From assembly GCA_006176705.1 (NCBI GenBank), contig QRFJ01000380.1:228501-292500 (forward strand): a DNA stretch of 64,000 bases, given 5' to 3'. The notes below the pieces were generated by a model, which saw nothing but the letters and a program-made list of their open reading frames with translations, did no database searches and was not told where the DNA came from. Positions 1 to 10,731 of the stretch are shown here, in pieces (positions within the stretch are counted from its first letter, which is position 1; each line of letters begins with the position of its first letter). The translations under genes were made by a program, and so were the position numbers. Source of the stretch: Cocos nucifera. Lineage: Eukaryota > Streptophyta > Magnoliopsida > Arecales > Arecaceae.

Positions 1-860
1 CTTCTCGTCAATGACTGACTCGATATTGCAGTGGTGTGTCTGGTTCTTTGATCTGAGGTGCATCAGCAGTTCACCTTGAGAGTGTTATAGTTTGACTATA
101 TTATAACTTGGTCTCCTAGCCATATGGAATCCTGAGGTATATGTTGGCTATAGCATGTTCATTGTAGGAACTGGATTGCATCAAGAAGAAATCTATGTAC
201 CTCGGTGGTAGAGGAGCAGCCCTATGATGATCATGAGAATCAAGTCCAGAAGCCCATGGCCATGGTAGAGTGAAATAATAGAAAGAGTTTTTATTTAGAT
301 TTTCACATCAGACTTGAATCGAATGATTACATCATATGACAGAGACTAGGGTTTGACGAGTTCACCTTAACCCTAATCTGATCGGGGCTCAAGATAGAAG
401 AACTTAATCACACAGGTAGCTGCACCAAGAGGTTTGCATTCAGCTCTGATGGATTGCCACCATATACTGCTAGGTGTCACTAGTGGATTTTGGGAGCAAT
501 TAGAATGATTTAGATGATCAATCATTCTAACTATTCGAATCAGAAGAGTTCTGATCCATCGAAAGGAGTTTCGATGATGTCGATGATAGAGATCATGACA
601 TATCCCATTACCATATAGAACTGAACCTAATTGGATCACACAAACAAGGGTTTAAATCTAGTGATCATTAATTGAACTGATCCAGTTTAATTAATCTGAA
701 TGAGATTCAATTAGGTTCAAGAAAATCATGCTAGCACTCGATTGAACCTAACGTTCTTCTTTTACTATCATAAATAGTTGTCCTAACTGAGCCAAAGGAG
801 TTTGTGCTCGATCAGAGGCCCTCACTTGGTTTGACTGAAGCTTGTCCAGGTCAGAAAAGT
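1..860 (+). repeat. Copia F1 LTR fragment (U3 part), cut by the window start
   Basis: This stretch matches the E1 LTR from about LTR position 407 to 1265, in the same order and strand, with scattered substitutions. It includes the U3 palindrome at 667-695. It stops after GTCAGAAAAG, just where the full LTR would go on to GGTTGTCTTATTTTG. Instead the sequence jumps back to LTR position about 448. No coding sequence is present. The antisense 88-codon frame at 373-639 is a by-product of LTR sequence. It could be half of a solo LTR or the remains of a neighbouring element. Confidence 0.85.
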
Positions 861-909
861 GTTCTTTGACCTGAAGTGTATCGGTAGTTCACCTTGAGGG
901 TGTTATAGC
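861..909 (+). repeat. E3 5' LTR, piece 1
   Basis: This 49-bp piece matches F1 LTR positions from about 448. It ends in ATAGC, the left target duplication of E1, which reads ATAGT on the right side of E1 at 11273. The left edge abuts fragment 1-860 with one unexplained T at the join, which suggests illegitimate recombination between two LTR copies. Confidence 0.7.
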
Positions 910-3187
910 TGTTAGATATATGTGCCCTAAAAGCCAAAATTGGCTGACACTTGTAATACACTTCTAGGGGCAAAATTATAATTTTGACTATAATCAATAA
1001 AATGGATTATTTTCTATCATATTTGTGTATTTAGTGTCTGTGAGACATCCTTTAAGTTAATGGTAATGATAATTCATATTTTCAAGAGTTGAAAATTTAA
1101 GACATGAATAATCATTATTAACTCATAAAATGCTTCCGACCATAGGATCATCACGAGGATGGTGATTGATTCGGAAGGTTGGTGTACAATCGCTTCTCTT
1201 TAGTAGATGAGTCTTAAGTCTATGGTGTGGAGACACTAGAGCGAGAGTACAAGTACTCGTTAGAGAACGAGGGCACTGAGCGTGACCACCTCGAGTAGTC
1301 ATTAGGAAGTCTACCTTCTCGTCAATGACTGACTCGATGCTGCAGTGGTGTGTCTGGTTCTTTGACCTGAGGTGCATTGATAGTTCACCTTGAGGGTGTT
1401 ATAGTTTGACTACACCATAACTCGATCTCCTAGCCATATGGAACCCTGAGGTGTATGTTGGCTATAGCATGTTCATTGTAGGAACTGGATTGCATCAAGA
1501 TGGAATCTATCTACCTCGGTGGTAGAGGAGCAGCCCTATGATGATCATGAGAATCAAGTCCAGAAGCCCATGGCCATGGCAGAGTGAAATAATAGAAAGA
1601 GTTTCTATTTAGGTTTTCACATTGGACTTGAATCGAATGATTACATCATATGACAGAGACTAGGGTTTGACGAGTTCACCTTAACCCTAATCTGATCGGG
1701 GCTCAAGATAGAAGAACTTAATCACACAGGTAGCTGCACCAAGAGGTTCGCATTCAGCTCTGATGGGTTGCCACCATATACTGCTAGGTGTCACTGGTGG
1801 ATTTTGGGAGCAATTAGAATGATTTAGATGATCGATCATTCTAGCTGTTCGAATCAGAAGAGTTCTGATCCATCGAAAGGAGTTTCGATGATGTCGATGA
1901 TAGAGATCATGACATATCCCATTACCATACAGAACTGAACCTAACTGGGTCACACAAACAAGGGTTTGAATCTGGTGATCATCAATTGAACTGATCTAGT
2001 TCAATTGATCTGAATGAGATTCAATTAGGTTCAAGAAAATCGTGCTAGCACTCGATTGAACCTAACGTTCTTCTTTTACTATCATAAATAGTTGTCCTGA
2101 CTGAGCCAAAGGAGTTTGTGCTCGATCAGAGGCCTTCACTTGGTCTGACTGGAGCCTGTCCTAGGTCAGAAAAGGTTGTCTTATTTTGTAAGACAATACC
2201 TGCCATTTTTGGTCACCTGCCATTTCTCGTCCTTTGACTTTGGTCAAAAGTTGACCTTTGACTGGTCAAATGTTGACCATTGACACTTTGACTTTTGTCC
2301 ATGTATCATGCACCTATTGGAGAGCTGGTGGGGGCTTGTCCCCCTGCTAGAACCTAGCAAGGAGGAGGGCGCACGCCACCCTTGGCGTGTGCCCAAGCTG
2401 GAGGCGCCCAGGAGTCCCTGTTGGATAAGGGACTCCATCTCCTTTTTGGATTTCGATTAGACTTCTCCTAAGAACCAAGTTTGACTGGTCTTAGGCACCA
2501 TCTAAGGAGGAATCCAAGGGACTCTATTCCCACCAATCAGATTTAGATCTGATTTCACAAAGGGTTGTGATTGGTTGGGAAGAAGAGGAGTTGGATCATG
2601 CATAGTCTATAAATAAGACCCTACGCCCAACTCAAAAAGCATTAAAAATTCCCATGCCCCAAGGCTGCCTCTCCTCTCCTCCTCCATGCCAAGTCCATCT
2701 TCTCCCTCTCCTCTCCATGCCCAAAGGAGTTTGGGATCCAAGTTGGTGCAATCCAGATGAGAGAAAGGCGATAAAAAGCTAGAAGGCTGCGCTGCTGCAA
2801 AGGACAACTGCTGATCTTCGAAAGGTGTTTTGAAGATCCTCCAAATCAGATCCAGATCTAATTTTTGGAGACATGATAGAGAAGAAGAGGATCTCCAGAT
2901 CCAGCCCAAGTGGATACCGGTAGAGGCCAGGCACTTGCGTGGCTAGATCCAGAACCTTCCGCTGCTTACAGGATCATCAACGGGTAATAGGATTACCCTA
3001 CATTAAGGTAAATTAAATTTGATTTAATTTATCTAAATTTTATTTTATTTATTAAAATAATAAAGATTAGATCTAAAATATCTCAGATCTGAATCTAGAT
3101 CAAAGAAAAAATTTTTTTTTGAAATATATCTCTTGATCTGATCAGATCTGAACGAACCTGGATCCGAAAAATCAGGATTTTCCTTCA
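910..3187 (+). repeat. E1 5' LTR (2278 bp)
   Basis: The LTR starts TGTTAGATATATGTGCCC and ends TTTTCCTTCA, two bases before the primer-binding site. U3 runs to about 2640, judged from the TATA box at 2608. R-U5 follows with a C/T-rich stretch (2650-2730) and AT-rich sequence (3000-3120). U3 holds two inverted repeats (near 1820 and at 1981-2009) and GGTCAAA/TTTGACC repeats at 2230-2300. The open frames on the minus strand here are not supported as genes. Confidence 0.92.
2608..2615 (+). promoter_or_regulatory. TATA box of E1 5' LTR
   Basis: TATAAATA lies in CTATAAATAAGACCC, about 580 bp before the LTR end. The same box stands at the same place in both LTRs of E1, E2 and E3, which supports its role as the RNA polymerase II core promoter of F1. 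Transcription would start roughly 30 bp downstream. Confidence 0.75.
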
Positions 3188-5057
3188 ACTGGTATCAGAG
3201 CCAAGGTTCTAAAGTATTTAGATCTAATTTTAAATTTATTTTAATTAAAAAATAAGTGATTTTAGATGTCACATGAGATGTGATCAGATCTAAAATTAGA
3301 AAAAATTAAAATTAAATGATTTGGATCTAAGATTAGAAAATATGCATGACTAGTTCTAAAATAGAATAGTTCTATAGAATAGTCTTGCATGTTTTTAATT
3401 TAATTTGATTAAATCATATTTTAGATCTATTTATTTACTATTTTTTGATATTATAATTATTATAATAATATCTAAAAAATAGTAAATAAAAATTATTTAA
3501 TTTTAAACATCATATGAGATATGATTGATGCATGTCTAGACTAGTTGTAGAATAGTTCTACATAGTTATCTAGATTAGAGTTTATTTTGATAAGATCAAT
3601 TTAAATCTAATTTTTTAGATTATTATGAGATAATTTAGATCTAAAAATATGCATGATTCGATACATGAGATGTATGCAAAATATGCCATGATTAGATCTA
3701 ATTTGTATATGAGATATATGATATAGATCTAAAACTATTTTGTAGTATTGCATGTTCCTGATTAAGGCATTCCTCTTGGCCGTCCGATCATAAGAATGAA
3801 GAAGGATTTAAAGGCCCTCTCCTTCCATCCGATGGGGTGTTCTTATGATGTGTAGGGGTGCTGCGTTTCGTCCTTAATCAGAAATCCAAAACTTACTTTC
3901 TGCAAAACCCTAGATCCTGAAACCCTAGGATTTATTGTGCATATTTTATTTATGAACCCTACTTAATTAAGAAATTAAGATTATGGAATATTAATTAGGT
4001 CTAAAATTGAGAATTTTAGATCTAAGACATATTCATAATACTGGGTTCGGGCTTGGGTAGCTCAATTAGGTCTAAGCGGTTGATCAAACCGAATCAAGAG
4101 TTGGTTAGATGGGATCAACAATGCTTAAATTGACCAGCCTAATAGGATTAAGTCTGGGTCAAGATCGAGTCACGATCAAGCAAGACCTAATTAGGCTCAG
4201 AGGTTAGAGTCTGGATTGTAGGCTAACCCAATTGGTTCTGACTCAACAATTTGGTGTCTAAGGTAAGTTTGGCACATACGACCGACTGATTTTTAATTGG
4301 AAGCTACTCGACCTGAATGCATTCTTGTACGAGTTAATGGCATATCCCTTCCACCGATCTCACTTACCTGGCCATATCTGTTGACTCAGTTCTAATTTGA
4401 AGGTGGTCAATAATCCGAGCTAACCCATGCCACTAGGTTAGTCATAATTGTTATGACTATGACAAGTCTAGTTTAATGAGACCTGAATCAATTCTCCCTA
4501 AGAAAAGATTAAGTCTGAGGTCTTCCACCATTGTAGATGTGCGGGCCCTTCCCGGGGTTGATTGTTCTCGGCTGGATACAGTGGCTCAGTTGCACCGAAA
4601 AGATGCAACCATGTCTATTAGGCATTGGATGCTATGGGCTGGAGGATGAGTTGGGCTCAATATTTTGGATACGGTGAGAGACTCAATTAGAAATCCAGTC
4701 TGTGCAAATGGTGGGTCTGACTTAACTAAGGAGTGGATCAATATTTCGGATACGGTGAGATTCATGAATTAGAGACCAAGTTTGGGTGCACCATGATTAG
4801 AGAATCATTGAACAAGAGTTGTTCACTCATTGGCTAACCCATCACCAATAACTGTTAGGTGAGGTGATGAGTCAGTTGGTGAGACCGCACCACCCACTAG
4901 AAATCATTAATCATGGAGATTTTTGCATCTCTACAGAGGGAGTGTAGGGATCCGAGAAAATAGTGGGAGCTAATTTGTTTAAAAATAAAATTTAAATAAA
5001 TTGGTCAAGTCATAATTACAGTATCTAACTAGAATCTTTGACTCTCTACAGGAAAAA
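3188..5057 (+). other. E1 leader: PBS and untranslated region
   Basis: The primer-binding site TGGTATCAGAGCCA is at 3190-3203 and is complementary to the 3' end of plant initiator tRNA-Met. The remaining leader is AT-rich and non-coding, with a conserved stem-loop at 3758-3881. A motif near 4345-4376 (CCTTCCACC...CTTACCTGGCC) is also found in family-2 leaders. The leader ends just before the gag start at 5058. Confidence 0.85.
3758..3881 (+). other. Conserved leader stem-loop of F1
   Basis: The outer stem pairs CTGATTAAGG (3758-3767) with CCTTAATCAG (3872-3881). The inner stem pairs ATCATAAGAA (3787-3796) with TTCTTATGAT (3840-3849). The apex holds a small CCAT-CCG-ATGG hairpin. The same arrangement occurs in E2 (18800-18924, minus) and E3 (24037-24160), and in broken form in E4. 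Packaging or dimerisation of genomic RNA is a possible role, by analogy with retroviral leaders, and is not shown. Confidence 0.65.
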
Positions 5058-5845
5058 TGTCTGCGTCCAACCCATTAGGCACGTATCCTGGACACACATA
5101 GACTGACCGGACCCAATTATAAAGATTGGCTCAGGAACTACAAAATTGTTTTGGGTTTCGAGAAGTTAACCCATGTATTGGACCAGGACCCTCCCACCTT
5201 ACCAGCCCGTCCATCCACTGAACAGAGAGCATCTCTGGAAAAATGGATAGACGAAGATAATAAGGCCAGATATTACATGTTGGGCTCGATGTCTGATGAG
5301 CTCCAGCGCCAACATGAAGATATCGGGACTGCTCGCCAAATGTTGGCTCACCTGCAGGAGATGTTTGGTGAACAGAGTCGCGCAGCCAAGTATCAAGTCA
5401 CGAAATGACTTTTTAAGGCTAAGATGCGTGATGGGCAGTCAGTCCAAGATCACTGTCTGATGATGATCAAGGACATTGGAAGAGCTTGAGAAGCTCGGTG
5501 TGAAGTTAGACTTGGATCTGCAGAATGATATTATTCTGCAATCCTTGACTGATGCATATGGGCAATTCATCATGAATTACCACATGCATAAACTTCAAAA
5601 TTCCTTGGCCGAATTAATGAATATGCTGGTCACCGCTGAGCTTTCTATGAAAGGTTCTAAAGGCTCAGTTCTTGCTATGGAATGGACTTCTTCCAAAAGA
5701 AAGTCTTATGGAAAGAAAAAGAAGTCTGTGAAAAAGCAGAAGGTGGAAGGAGGAAAGAAGAAGAAGGCAGAGCCGAAGAAGAAAGGCCGATGTCAAAGGA
5801 AAGTATTTCCATTGCAACAGCGACGGCCATTGGAAGCGGAACTGC
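5058..5845 (+). pseudogene. gag: E1 gag (capsid/nucleocapsid), frameshifted
   Basis: The start MSASNPL at 5058 matches E2. A one-base insertion soon after (CCATTAGGC against CCATTGGC) breaks the frame. The body is readable at 5151-5408 and 5476-5800, with the copia gag features KDWLRNYKIVLG, HVLDQDPP and MLGSMSDELQ. A TGA at 5406-5408 replaces CGA and is shared with E2. Another inserted T near 5475 shifts the frame. A lysine-rich tail leads to the zinc knuckle at 5804-5845, where the first Cys is Tyr (Y-F-H-C-N-S-D-G-H-W-K-R-N-C). The product would coat the RNA and form virus-like particles in the cytoplasm; this copy cannot. Confidence 0.85.
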
Positions 5846-5896
5846 CCTACTTACCTGGCCACCCTGAAGAACAAGAAGGAAGGTCCTTCTGGAGGT

Positions 5897-6265
5897 ATGC
5901 TCGTTATTGAGTCTAACCTTACGGTTTCTTCTGCATCCAGTTGGGTGCTTGACTCTGGTTCTAGTGCTCATCTGTGCACTTCCATGCAGGGTCTTGAGGA
6001 TAGCAGGAGGCTGAGGGATGGAGACATGATCCTACGCATCGGTAATGGAGCAAGAGTTGCTGCAGTAGCCGTGGGAACATACCCTCTTCGATTACCATCT
6101 GGTTTAGACTTAGTTTTGAAAGACTGTTATTATGTGCCTGCAGCTAGCAGGAATTTGATTTCTGTTTCATGCTTAGCACTAGAAGGCTATGTGATTACCT
6201 TCTTTAAGGACCATTGTAACATTCTTTATGAAAGAAATAAAATTGCAAATGGTTTTCCTTATTAA
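5897..6265 (+). pseudogene. E1 aspartic protease domain
   Basis: The frame holds the retropepsin-type motif SSWVLDSGSSAHLC with the catalytic DSG at 5951-5959, then the ILRIGNGARV and YVPAASRNLISVSCL blocks typical of copia protease and its C-terminal part. It follows the gag knuckle directly, as in a fused gag-pol. An extra T near 6253 (GTTTTCC against GTTTCC in E2) ends the frame at 6265, before the integrase. Family role: cuts the polyprotein. Confidence 0.85.
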
Positions 6266-7206
6266 TGGTCTTTATCAGCTACATATTGATGTACCTATTC
6301 TAACTATCGAGCAAAACGTGAATGCCAAACGACCTAGGGATAGTCCAAATGATAGATATCTATGGCACCTGAGATTAGGTCATATAGCAGAAGATAGGAT
6401 CAACAAATTGGAGAAAAATGGGCTATTGAGTCCATTGACTTTCGAGTCATATCCAACTTGTGAATCTTGTCTTCAAGGCAAAATGACTAAACTCCCTTTT
6501 GTTGGACATGGGGAAAGGGCCACAGATCTCCTTGCCCTAGTACATACTGATGTGTGCGGCCCATTTGATGTGCCGGCTAGAGGCAATTTTGTCTACTTCA
6601 TTACCTTTACCGATGATCTGTCTAGGTATGGGTATGTGTATCTTATGAGACACAAGTCTGAAGCTTTTGAAAAGTTCAAAGAATTCAGACATGAAGTAGA
6701 AAAATAAACTGAAAAACCCATTAAGGTTCTTCGATCAGATCGAGGAGGTGAATACCTTAGCCGAGAAATTCCTAGACTATCTCAAGAAAAATGGCATAGT
6801 CTCTCAATGGACTCCACCAGGAACACCTCAACTCAACGGGGTTTCAGAATGGAGAAATCGGACTCTATTGGATATGGTTCCGATCCATGATGAGCTTCAC
6901 AGACCTCCCTGATTTTCTTTGGGGACACTCATTGTTAACTTCAATTTATCTACTGAATAGGGTTCCCTCTAAAACCGTTCCTACCACACCGTATGAGATA
7001 TGGCATGGTAAGAAACCAAGTCTGAGTCATCTCAGAATTTGGGGTTGTCCGGCTCATGTCAAAAGACAACAAGCGGACAAGTTAGAGTTTAGGTCCTTCA
7101 GAGCTCGATTCATAGGATATCCTAAAGAGTCATTAGGATACTATTTCTACATTCCAGAAGACCACAATGTGATTGTGAGTCGACATGCCATCTTTCTTGA
7201 AAAATA
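6228..7206 (+). pseudogene. E1 integrase, broken
   Basis: The zinc-binding module has LWHLRLGH (His at 6366 and 6381) and CESC (6459-6470). Catalytic residues are visible as D (6549, in HTDVCGPF), D (6738, in SDRGGEY) and E (6847, in NGVSEWRN). Damage: CAA to TAA after HEVEK at about 6706, an extra base in TTAGCCGAGAAATTCC (about 6763), and an extra C in GGTTCCGATCC (about 6880). The C-terminal part (6887-7206) has the copia HLRIWGCPAHV and FIGYPKESLGYYFY blocks. Confidence 0.87.
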
Positions 7207-7239
7207 GTTTATTCAAGATAGCGGCATTGGAAAGCAGAT

Positions 7240-9010
7240 TAAGCTTGATGAGAAAGTCTCACAAGTACAACGAGCTAAGGACCAATTGGAACCAAATCAG
7301 GTTGAGCCAATAAGAACACTACCTCCTCCACCTCGTAGATCGGAAAGAGTTTTCCATCCCTGAAAGATACTTAGGTATTATTTCAGAGGAAGTAGAGAAA
7401 ATGTTCCTCGTAGGTAATGGTGCTCATGGTGATGATCCCAAAACCTACAACGAGGCGATATCAGATATCGACTCCGAGAAATGGCTAGAGGCAATGCAGT
7501 CAGAAATTGACTCGATGCACTCAAACCAAGTCTGGACCTTGGTAGATCCACCAGAAGGTATAGTACCTATTGGGTGTAAATGGATCTTCAAGAGAAAGAT
7601 TGGTGCAGATGGGAAATGTGGAGACATTCAAGGCTAGACTAGTGGCAAAAGGTTATAGTCAATGCGAAGGCATTGACTATCAGGATACCTTTTCCCCAGT
7701 GGCTATGCTAAAATCCATCCGCACATTGCTTGCCGTTGCAGCCTATTTCGATTATGAAATATGGCAAATGGACGTGAAAATGGCATTCTTAAATGGATAT
7801 CTTGAGGAAGATATCTATATGGAACAGCCGCTAGGTTTCACATCCAGTGATACTGATCACAAGGTTTGCAAGCTGCAAAGGTCCATATATGGACTTAAGC
7901 AAGCATCTCGGAGCTGGAACACTCATTTCAATGATGTGATCAAAATGTTTGGTTTCATCAAAAATGAAGAGGAACCATGTGTGTCTTCAAAAAGGTCAGT
8001 GGGAGCGCTGTTGTCTTCCTCGTATTGTACGTGGATGACATCCTCCTTATTGGGAATGATATTCCCATGTTGACGACAGTCAAAATATGGTTGTCCAAGG
8101 AATTCTCCATGAAAGACCTAGGTGAAGCATCCTTTATTCTAGGAATTAAGGTCTATAGGGATAGACCGAATAGGATGCTAGGACTTTCACAGAAGATGTA
8201 CATAGAGGAAAGTACTAAAGAGGTTTAGTATGGAAAACTCTAAGAGGGGATTAATACCCTTCAGACATGGTATTCATCTTTCCAAGAAGATGTGCCCTAG
8301 CACACCTGAGGAAATAGAACGCATGAGCAAGATCCCTTATGCTTCTGCAATAGGGAGCCTCATGTATGCCATGCTATGTACACGACCTGATATAGCCCAT
8401 GCTGTGAGTGTCACAAGCAGATATCAGTCAAATCCAGGTGAAGAACACTGGACTTCTGTGAAATGTATCCTTAAGTACTTGAAGAAGAACTAAGGATATG
8501 ATGTTGGTCTTTGGTAACGGAGAACTCCAAGTCCAGGGATACACAGACTCGGATTTCATGTCCGATATAGATGATCGAAAGTCGACATCTGGGAGTCTGT
8601 TTGTGTGCAATGGTGGTGCTGTCAGCTGGAAGAGTTCCAAGCAAACCATGATAGCAGATTCCACCATGGAAGCAGAATATATCGCTGCATCAGAGGCTGC
8701 GAAGGAAGCATTCTGGTACAAGAAGTTTGCTGCAGAAATTGGAGTAATGCCATCAGATGCCATTCCTCTATACTGCGACAACAATGGCGCCATAGCCCTT
8801 GCTAAGGAGCCGAGGTCTCACCAGAAATCCAAGCACATTGAGCGGCGATACCACCTCATCCGCGATTACCTCGAGAAGGGTTACGTCGAGGTCAAGAGAG
8901 TCAACTCCACAGATAATGTGGCAGACCCACTTACAAAGCCGTTGGGCCAGCAGAAGATCGAAGCCCACCTTGAGAAGATGGGACTTAGACTTGTAGCCAA
9001 TTGGCTTTAG
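7240..9010 (+). pseudogene. E1 reverse transcriptase and RNase H, broken
   Basis: The order is a proline-rich linker (PPPPRRSER), the RT block from about 7401 (WKWIFKRKIG, DTFSPVAMLKSIRTLL, QMDVKMAFLNG, SIYGLKQASRSWN), the YVDD catalytic motif at 8028-8039, then RNase H at 8498-9010. RNase H keeps its acidic residues in YTDSDF, EAEYIAASEA and YCDNNGAIALA, and ends in NVADPLTKPL. An extra base in GATGGGAAATG (about 7612), changes near 7980, 8214 and 8487, and other small indels split the frame. The stop at 9008-9010 precedes the polypurine tract. Confidence 0.88.
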
Positions 9011-9013
9011 GAC

Positions 9014-9024
9014 AAGTGGGAGAT
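9014..9024 (+). other. E1 polypurine tract
   Basis: AAGTGGGAGAT lies immediately before the 3' LTR start at 9025. It is the plus-strand primer site. The same tract is present in E2 (13661-13671, minus) and slightly changed in E3 and E4. Confidence 0.85.
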
Positions 9025-9928
9025 TGTTAGATATATGTGCCCTAGAAGCCAGAATTGGCTGACACTTGTAATACACTTCTAGGGGCAAAATTATAATTTT
9101 GACTATAATCAATAAAATGGGTTATTTTCTATCACATATGTGTATTTAGTGTCTGTGATACATCCTTTGAGTTAATGGTAATGATAATTCATATTTTCAA
9201 GAGTTGAAAATTTAAGACATGAATAATCATTATTAACTCATAAAATGCTCCCGACCATAGGATCATCACGAGGATGGTGATTGATCCGGAAAGGTTGGTG
9301 TACAATCGCTTCTCTTTAGTAGATGAGTCTTGAGTCTACGGTGTGGAGACACCGGAGCGAGAGTACAGGTACTCGTTAGAGAACGAGGGCACTGAGCGTG
9401 ACCACCTCGAGTAGTCATTAGGAAGTCTACCTTCTCGTCAATGACTGACTCGATGCTGCAGTAGGTGTGTCTGGTTCTTTGACCTGAGGTGCATCGGCAG
9501 TTCACCTTGAGGGTGTTATAGTTTGACTACACCATTACTCGGTCTCCTAGCCATATGGAACCCTGAGGTGTATGTTGGCTATAGCATGTTCATTGTAGGA
9601 ACTGGATTGCATCAAGATGGAATCTATCTACCTCGGTGGTAGAGGAGCAGCCCTATGATGATCATGAGAATCAAGTCCAGAAGCCCATGGCCATGGCAGA
9701 GTGAAATAATAGAAAGAGTTTCTATTTAGATTTTCACATCGGACTTGAATCGAATGATTACATCATATGACAGAGACTAGGGTTTGACGAGTTCACCTTA
9801 ACCCTAATCTGATCGGGGCTCAAGATAGAAGAACTTAATCACACAGGTAGCTGCACCAAGAGGTTCGCATTCAGCTCTGATGGGTTGCCACCATATACTG
9901 CTAGGTGTCACTGGTGGATTTTGGGAGC

Positions 9929-9963
9929 AATTAGAATGATTTAGATGATCGATCATTCTAGCT
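9929..9963 (+). other. U3 inverted repeat 1
   Basis: AATTAGAATGAT (9929-9940) pairs with ATCATTCTAGCT (9952-9963) with two mismatches across an 11-nt loop. In the E4 LTR the arms at 49514-49525 and 49537-49548 are perfectly complementary. Function unknown; it could be a protein-binding site in U3 or a structure in the 3' end of the genomic RNA. Confidence 0.5.
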
Positions 9964-10097
9964 GTTCGAATCAGAAGAGTTCTGATCCATCGAAAGGAGT
10001 TTCGATGATGTCGATGATAGAGATCATGACATATCCCATTACCATACAGAACTGAACCTAACTGGGTCACACAAACAAGGGTTTGAATCTGGTGATC

Positions 10098-10126
10098 ATC
10101 AATTGAACTGATCCAGTTCAATTGAT
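10098..10126 (+). other. U3 inverted repeat 2 (13-bp arms, 3-nt loop)
   Basis: ATCAATTGAACTG and CAGTTCAATTGAT are perfect inverted copies around the loop ATC. The equivalent sites are 667-695 (fragment), 1981-2009 (E1 5' LTR), 12563-12591 (E2) and 49351-49379 (E4). Several differences between copies keep the arms paired. Confidence 0.6.
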
Positions 10127-10723
10127 CTGAATGAGATTCAATTAGGTTCAAGAAAATCGTGCTAGCACTCGATTGAACCTAACGTTCTTCTTTTACTATC
10201 ATAAATAAGTTGTCCTGACTGAGCCAAAGGAGTTTGTGCTCAATCAGAGGCCTTCACTTGGTCTGACTGGAGGTTGTCCAAGTCAGAAAAGGTTGTCTTA
10301 TTTTGTAAGACATTACCTGCCATTTTTGGTCACCTGCCATTTCTCGTCCTTTGACTTTGGTCAAAAGTTGACCTTTGACTGGTCAAATGTTGACCATTGA
10401 CACTTTGACTTTTGTCCACATGTCATGCACCTATTGGAGAGCTGGTGGGGGCTTGTCCCCCTGCCAGAACCTGGCAAGGAGGAGGGCGCACGCCACCCTT
10501 GGCGTGTGCCCAAGCTGGAGGCGCCCAGGAGTCCCTGTTGGATAGGGACTCCATCTCCTTTTTGGATTCCAATTAGAGTTCTCCTAAGAACCAACTTTGA
10601 CTGGTCTTAGGCACCATCTAAGGAGGAATCCAAGGGACTCTATTCCCACCAATCAGATTTAGATCTGATTTCACAAAGGGTTGTGATTGGTTGGGAAGAA
10701 GAGGAGTTGGATCACGCATAGTC

Positions 10724-10731
10724 TATAAATA
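10724..10731 (+). promoter_or_regulatory. TATA box of E1 3' LTR
   Basis: TATAAATA sits in GTCTATAAATAAGACCC. A transcript started here would run through the LTR end, cross 109 bp of E3 LTR and enter E2 in antisense. Confidence 0.7.

Noticed and set aside
373..639. Repeated 84-88-codon frames antisense to F1 LTRs as genes
   Set aside because: They lie in LTR sequence, have no recognisable domain, and are kept only because the LTR copies are recent.
3190..3203. Endogenous plant pararetrovirus, suggested by the tRNA-Met primer site
   Set aside because: Integrase lies before RT, true LTRs and target duplications are present, and no movement-protein text is seen; this is Ty1/copia.
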